64,000 nucleotides of DNA, taken from positions 1-64,000 of the forward strand of contig JAYGEX010000033.1 of assembly GCA_046582185.1 (NCBI GenBank), read 5' to 3'. Positions 61,250 to 64,000 of the stretch are shown in pieces (positions within the stretch are counted from its first letter, which is position 1; each line of letters opens with the position of its first letter). This DNA comes from GCA-002726655 sp046582185. Lineage in GTDB: Bacteria; Pseudomonadota; Gammaproteobacteria; Pseudomonadales; Azotimanducaceae. Below the pieces are notes generated by a model. It did not search any database and was not told the DNA's origin. It worked only from the letters and a program-made list of their open reading frames with translations. The translations under genes were made by a program, and so were the position numbers.

Positions 61250-61576
61250 CTAGATTGTAATTGGGGGGCGTATCAGGCGTTCAGCGGCCGGATCATCGGG
61301 ATCCACTTGGCGGAGTATATTGCGCGGTTGCGCGAATGGGCTTGAATCCATCATGCTGGTTGCCAAAGGGAAGAAGTGCGCGACACAACAGCCGCATTCA
61401 GTTTTGCAACACTTTGACTCTTCAACCTTATGGCACTCTTCATGCTCAGCAAAGGACATGGTCGAACCAGCCATAACCATCTGGTCATTCTCAGGCATTT
61501 TGACTGCTGCACCAGCTGCAATGGGCGCCATAATCAATGCCACGGTCAAAACAGATATGGTAATTTTATGAAACAA
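61250..61576 (-). CDS. Cys-rich exported CopL/DUF2946-like protein
   Basis: A 108-aa protein with a signal peptide (ITISVLTVALIMAPIAAGA) and a dense Cys/His block, EECHKVEESKCCKTECGCC followed by VAHFF, suited to binding copper. DUF2946/CopL-type proteins often stand first in copAB operons of gammaproteobacteria; the match here is by layout and composition, not by a firm motif. It lies 96 bp upstream of the small copA leader ORF and is probably the first gene of the operon. Confidence 0.65.
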   Translation of the reverse strand: MFHKITISVLTVALIMAPIAAGAAVKMPENDQMVMAGSTMSFAEHEECHKVEESKCCKTECGCCVAHFFPLATSMMDSSPFAQPRNILRQVDPDDPAAERLIRPPITI

Positions 61577-61888
61577 ATTTGAGCCAGGATTTTTCTTTCA
61601 AGACAATTAGAGCATAACAATGCAGGAAAGTTCCACCTTCCTGCGACTCTCGGTAATTGTGAGTGGGTGGATTGGGACACTGCAGAAAGGTGACCAAACC
61701 AATGTGTTGGCACTTGGATGGGCCTTAGGTTTCCCAAAGTCCCACTAGTGGTTAATGCGCTGCAATAAAATTGGTTTAGTAAGCGCCCATTTTCTGCAGA
61801 GTGTTCGTCACCGATTCTCACTGGACCACTAGAATGTTGTAATACATTGATACTAAAGATTAAAGTTATCTTGGCATGAAACTAGCTT
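61577..61888. other. 312-bp intergenic region between the CopL-like gene and the PilZ gene
   Basis: It must contain the promoter of the copper operon and that of the PilZ gene. The minus-strand open frame 61546-61821 has no protein-like composition and overlaps the CopL-like start. No hairpin with a T-run and no convincing CueR-type dyad was found by eye. Confidence 0.45.
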
Positions 61889-62317
61889 ATGTACCTGGAT
61901 ACCTTCAGGCTTTTGGAAATGACAAGTTTTATGACACATTCCTCTTACCGAGACAACATTTCACTCACTAATACACGGCGTGAGCATGCAAGGGTACCGG
62001 CTAGAGGGCATGTGGTAGCCCAGGTAGTTGAAGGCCCAGACGAGTCACTCATTGGTTATACATTTCGCTCTCCAATAGTTGAAATTTCACCATGCGGGCT
62101 TCGTTTGAGCACCAACAGGCAATTATCAGGCTGCCGCCTGGATCTATGGCTCGAGATCAATGACCACAACGAGAAGATGTTCTTAGCTGCTGATGTCAGA
62201 TGGACAAGCCCTGAGGAAGCAGGAGATTATCAGATTGGGGTTGAGCTCGTTGCGAACCCGCTTACTGATATAGAAGAGTGGTGTGAATTTCAACGTAAAG
62301 AATGGTTTCTCCAATAG
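61889..62317 (+). CDS. PilZ-domain protein
   Basis: A protein of up to 142 aa; starts at 61889, 61919 and 61931 are all possible and none has a strong ribosome site. The PilZ c-di-GMP pocket is recognisable: TRREHARVPARGHV (RxxxR) and SPIVEISPCGLRLS (D/N-x-S-x-x-G, here E-I-S-P-C-G), then LAADVRWTSPEEAGDYQIGV. The Asp/Asn position is Glu, so binding should be tested. It stands alone between the copper cluster and the CoA transferase gene. Confidence 0.78.
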   Translation: MYLDTFRLLEMTSFMTHSSYRDNISLTNTRREHARVPARGHVVAQVVEGPDESLIGYTFRSPIVEISPCGLRLSTNRQLSGCRLDLWLEINDHNEKMFLAADVRWTSPEEAGDYQIGVELVANPLTDIEEWCEFQRKEWFLQ

Positions 62318-62334
62318 AGCCTAGAAATGTGCGA

Positions 62335-63528
62335 CTACTCTTTTGCCTTAAGAAGTCCAAATTCAGCAAGAATCTCCTCAGTATGCTCACCGTGTTTCGG
62401 TGGGCCGTGATGAAAACTGGCCGGTGAATCCTTGAACTTAATCGGATTTCCAGGCAACGCCCCCAGGGGGTTTTCCCCGGGATACTGATACTCCTGAATC
62501 ATATCCCGGATCAAAGTATGTGGATCAGCAAAAACCTCTTTCATTGTGTTAGCCGGGCCACACGGGACTTTGCCGCCAATCAGATCCAAAATCTCCTGCT
62601 TCGTTTTGGTTGTTGTCCATGCCGCAATCTGGGCCTCGGTAAACTCATGGTTTTTGGCTCGTTTCGGATTCGTTCTGGTTCGTTCGTCATTAACAAGATC
62701 AGGACGTCCCATGGCTTCGCACAGTAAGCCCCAGTGTCGCTCAACAGGCGCGGCGATGGCAATACGACCGTCAGCGGTTGGGAAAAGACCAAATGGAACC
62801 AGTGATTTTCCACCTGGCTTGCGCTCGGTATTGGTTAAACCATAAGCCGCTATACTGGGTTTGAGTAGGGTTAGTACGGCGTCATACATAGCAACATCAA
62901 AAAATTGACCCTTGCCCGTTTTCTGCGCACGATGCACAGCGGCAAGCAGACCAAGCGCCATTAACGTACCTGGGTAGATATCAGATATAGCGATTCCAAC
63001 AAGATCGCCAGTCGCCTCGACCAGGCCGCCCACACTTTGGCCCGCCACATCAAGACAAGGCCATGAAGAATAGGGGCTATCACCGGTTCGCGGGTCTCCG
63101 TAGCCCCGTACTGCGCCGTATACAATTTTCGGGTTTCTGGCTGAAATGGCGTCATAACCAACGCCAAGCTGATCCATGACGCCGGCCCGCATGTTTTCAA
63201 CAATAGCGTCTGCCTGCTCACAAAGCCTGAATAGCGTTTCCCGATCTTCTGCTTTTTTTAGATCCAGGCAAATGCTGCGTTTGTTGCGATTAACACTGGC
63301 AAACGTCGCACCATAATCGACACCGGCGTCGCTCTTGCTACCGACTCGCGCATAGTCAGGTGGAAACGGCGGCATCATCCTGAAATTATCGCCGCTCGGC
63401 GGTTCAACCTTAATAACATTGGCGCCGAGATCGGCCAGAAGTGTCGTCCCAAATGGACCCGCAAACGCCATGGTACAGTCAATTATTGTTATGTCCTCTA
63501 AAGGACCAGTTCGGACGACGTCTAACAT
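62335..63528 (-). CDS. Class III (CaiB/BaiF) CoA transferase
   Basis: A 397-aa formyl-CoA transferase-family protein with GGAG 8 bases before the ATG. The N-terminal block TMAFAGPFGTTLLADLGANV then IKVEPPSGD is typical, followed by FASVNRNKRSICLDLKK, the catalytic Asp likely D160 in PCLDVAGQSVGG, GLLAAVHRAQKTGKGQFFDV, and a C-terminal VPCGPANTMKEVFADPH. It moves CoA between carboxylic acids. A luciferase-like gene lies 15 bp upstream on the same strand, so the two are co-transcribed. Confidence 0.93.
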   Translation of the reverse strand: MLDVVRTGPLEDITIIDCTMAFAGPFGTTLLADLGANVIKVEPPSGDNFRMMPPFPPDYARVGSKSDAGVDYGATFASVNRNKRSICLDLKKAEDRETLFRLCEQADAIVENMRAGVMDQLGVGYDAISARNPKIVYGAVRGYGDPRTGDSPYSSWPCLDVAGQSVGGLVEATGDLVGIAISDIYPGTLMALGLLAAVHRAQKTGKGQFFDVAMYDAVLTLLKPSIAAYGLTNTERKPGGKSLVPFGLFPTADGRIAIAAPVERHWGLLCEAMGRPDLVNDERTRTNPKRAKNHEFTEAQIAAWTTTKTKQEILDLIGGKVPCGPANTMKEVFADPHTLIRDMIQEYQYPGENPLGALPGNPIKFKDSPASFHHGPPKHGEHTEEILAEFGLLKAKE

Positions 63529-63543
63529 ATTGATACTCCAGGG

Positions 63544-64000
63544 TTAACGATCGAGTTCAGGCGCAATTGTAGTATAGATTTTTCCAAGATAGTCGATCAT
63601 GGCGTCAACAGTGCGATAACCATGTTGAAAAATCGGCACACAGTCAATTGAGATCTGATCAAAGCCGAGGTCTCGCAGTTCAATAACACGCTCGCGCAAC
63701 AGTTCAGGGTCTGCATAAAATCGCTTGCGTTTTTCTCGGTCCAGCGCGCCTGGTGACAAGGACATCTGCATACCAATCTCGGATGGGTCGCGCCCCGCCT
63801 CCTCCGCAAAGCGACGAACTTTAGCCATACCTTCTTCAATAGGTGGATCACCTTTTATGGTCATCGCCATCCAGCCATCAGCCAGTTCACCCACTCTTTT
63901 CAGCATCGGCTCTGCCGTACCTCCGATCCAAATGGGTATACCGCCTGCTTGCGGCGGCTTGGGCTCCATGGCAATTTCATCCAGTTGATAATAGTCACCA
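63544..64000 (-). CDS. Luciferase-like (F420-type) oxidoreductase, C-terminal part (runs off the window)
   Basis: The frame is open from the window edge (DYYQLDEIAMEPKPPQ) to the stop at 63544, giving about 152 residues of an LLM flavin/F420 enzyme: GGIPIWIGGTAEPMLKRVGE, LADGWMAMTIKGDPP, and LRDLGFDQISIDC. The N-terminal half lies outside. It precedes the CoA transferase gene, so the pair may act in degradation of an acyl-CoA. Confidence 0.85.
   Translation of the reverse strand, partial: GDYYQLDEIAMEPKPPQAGGIPIWIGGTAEPMLKRVGELADGWMAMTIKGDPPIEEGMAKVRRFAEEAGRDPSEIGMQMSLSPGALDREKRKRFYADPELLRERVIELRDLGFDQISIDCVPIFQHGYRTVDAMIDYLGKIYTTIAPELDR

Noticed and set aside
61546..61821. Minus-strand ORF upstream of the copper operon
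   Set aside because: It overlaps the start of the CopL-like gene and has no protein-like composition.
1..64000. CRISPR arrays, tRNA or rRNA genes, prophage
   Set aside because: The only regular repeats are short direct tandems without spacers, and no clover-leaf, rRNA-like or phage structural gene was recognised on either strand.

Overview
The window looks like a chromosomal segment from a free-living, probably marine, member of the Gammaproteobacteria. Evidence: rapA, djlA, xni, prc/tsp, folD, SlyD- and FkpA-like isomerases and a DUF1244 protein all have gammaproteobacterial architecture, base composition is near balanced by eye, and the accessory genes are of oxidative catabolism (CYP153 alkane hydroxylase, haloalkane dehalogenase, phytanoyl-CoA-type dioxygenases, F420/FMN luciferase-like enzymes, a class III CoA transferase). 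No rRNA, tRNA, CRISPR array or phage was seen. The species cannot be named from this.

Layout. 1-385: the right end of an IS3-family element. 426-7391: housekeeping and stress genes (TPR protein, M20 peptidase, DUF1244, RapA, SlyD-like isomerase, a QTMAN/DUF3524 glycosyltransferase). 7551-11618: a complete CYP153 system (ferredoxin reductase, AraC regulator, ferredoxin, P450) with a palindrome in the divergent promoter region. 11828-12621: two broken transglutaminase genes joined tail to tail. 12860-21792: mixed genes, including an exported nuclease/phosphatase-fold protein, haloalkane dehalogenase, threonine ammonia-lyase, two coupled FHA proteins, signal peptidase I, PyrE and a Qnr-like pentapeptide protein. 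21873-28600: a glycine-zipper protein followed by a tightly coupled eight-gene envelope operon with ExbB-like and ExbD-like genes, a SPOR-like protein, a lytic transglycosylase and several unrecognised exported proteins. This is the best candidate in the window for an undescribed system. 28589-45980: envelope and metabolic genes (FkpA-like, Prc, iodotyrosine-deiodinase-like nitroreductase, YbaK, DjlA, gamma carbonic anhydrase, phosphomannomutase, Xni, two gamma-glutamyltransferases, FolD).

46374-48133 is a decay zone: a sulfatase with a one-base deletion inside its active-site motif and a SET-domain gene with at least two frameshifts. 48189-55811 looks like a catabolic island (amidase, two luciferase-like oxidoreductases, N-acyl-D-amino-acid deacylase, dioxygenase, GPH-type transporter). 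56133-57542 encodes a conserved protein of unknown function. 57667-61576 is a copper-resistance cluster (CopA oxidase, CopB, methionine-rich cupredoxin, a CopL/DUF2946-like protein) with two small exported ORFs not usually called, one carrying an amber codon. The window closes with a PilZ protein, a class III CoA transferase and a truncated luciferase-like gene.

Two repeat phenomena cross the window. A dispersed element of about 100-130 bp occurs near 19.9 kb and 35.0 kb. Short direct tandem repeats of 14-18 bp sit immediately after several stop codons (1051, 5735, 11615) and ahead of prc (29629). All functional calls come from reading motifs and remembered family features; no database search was run.
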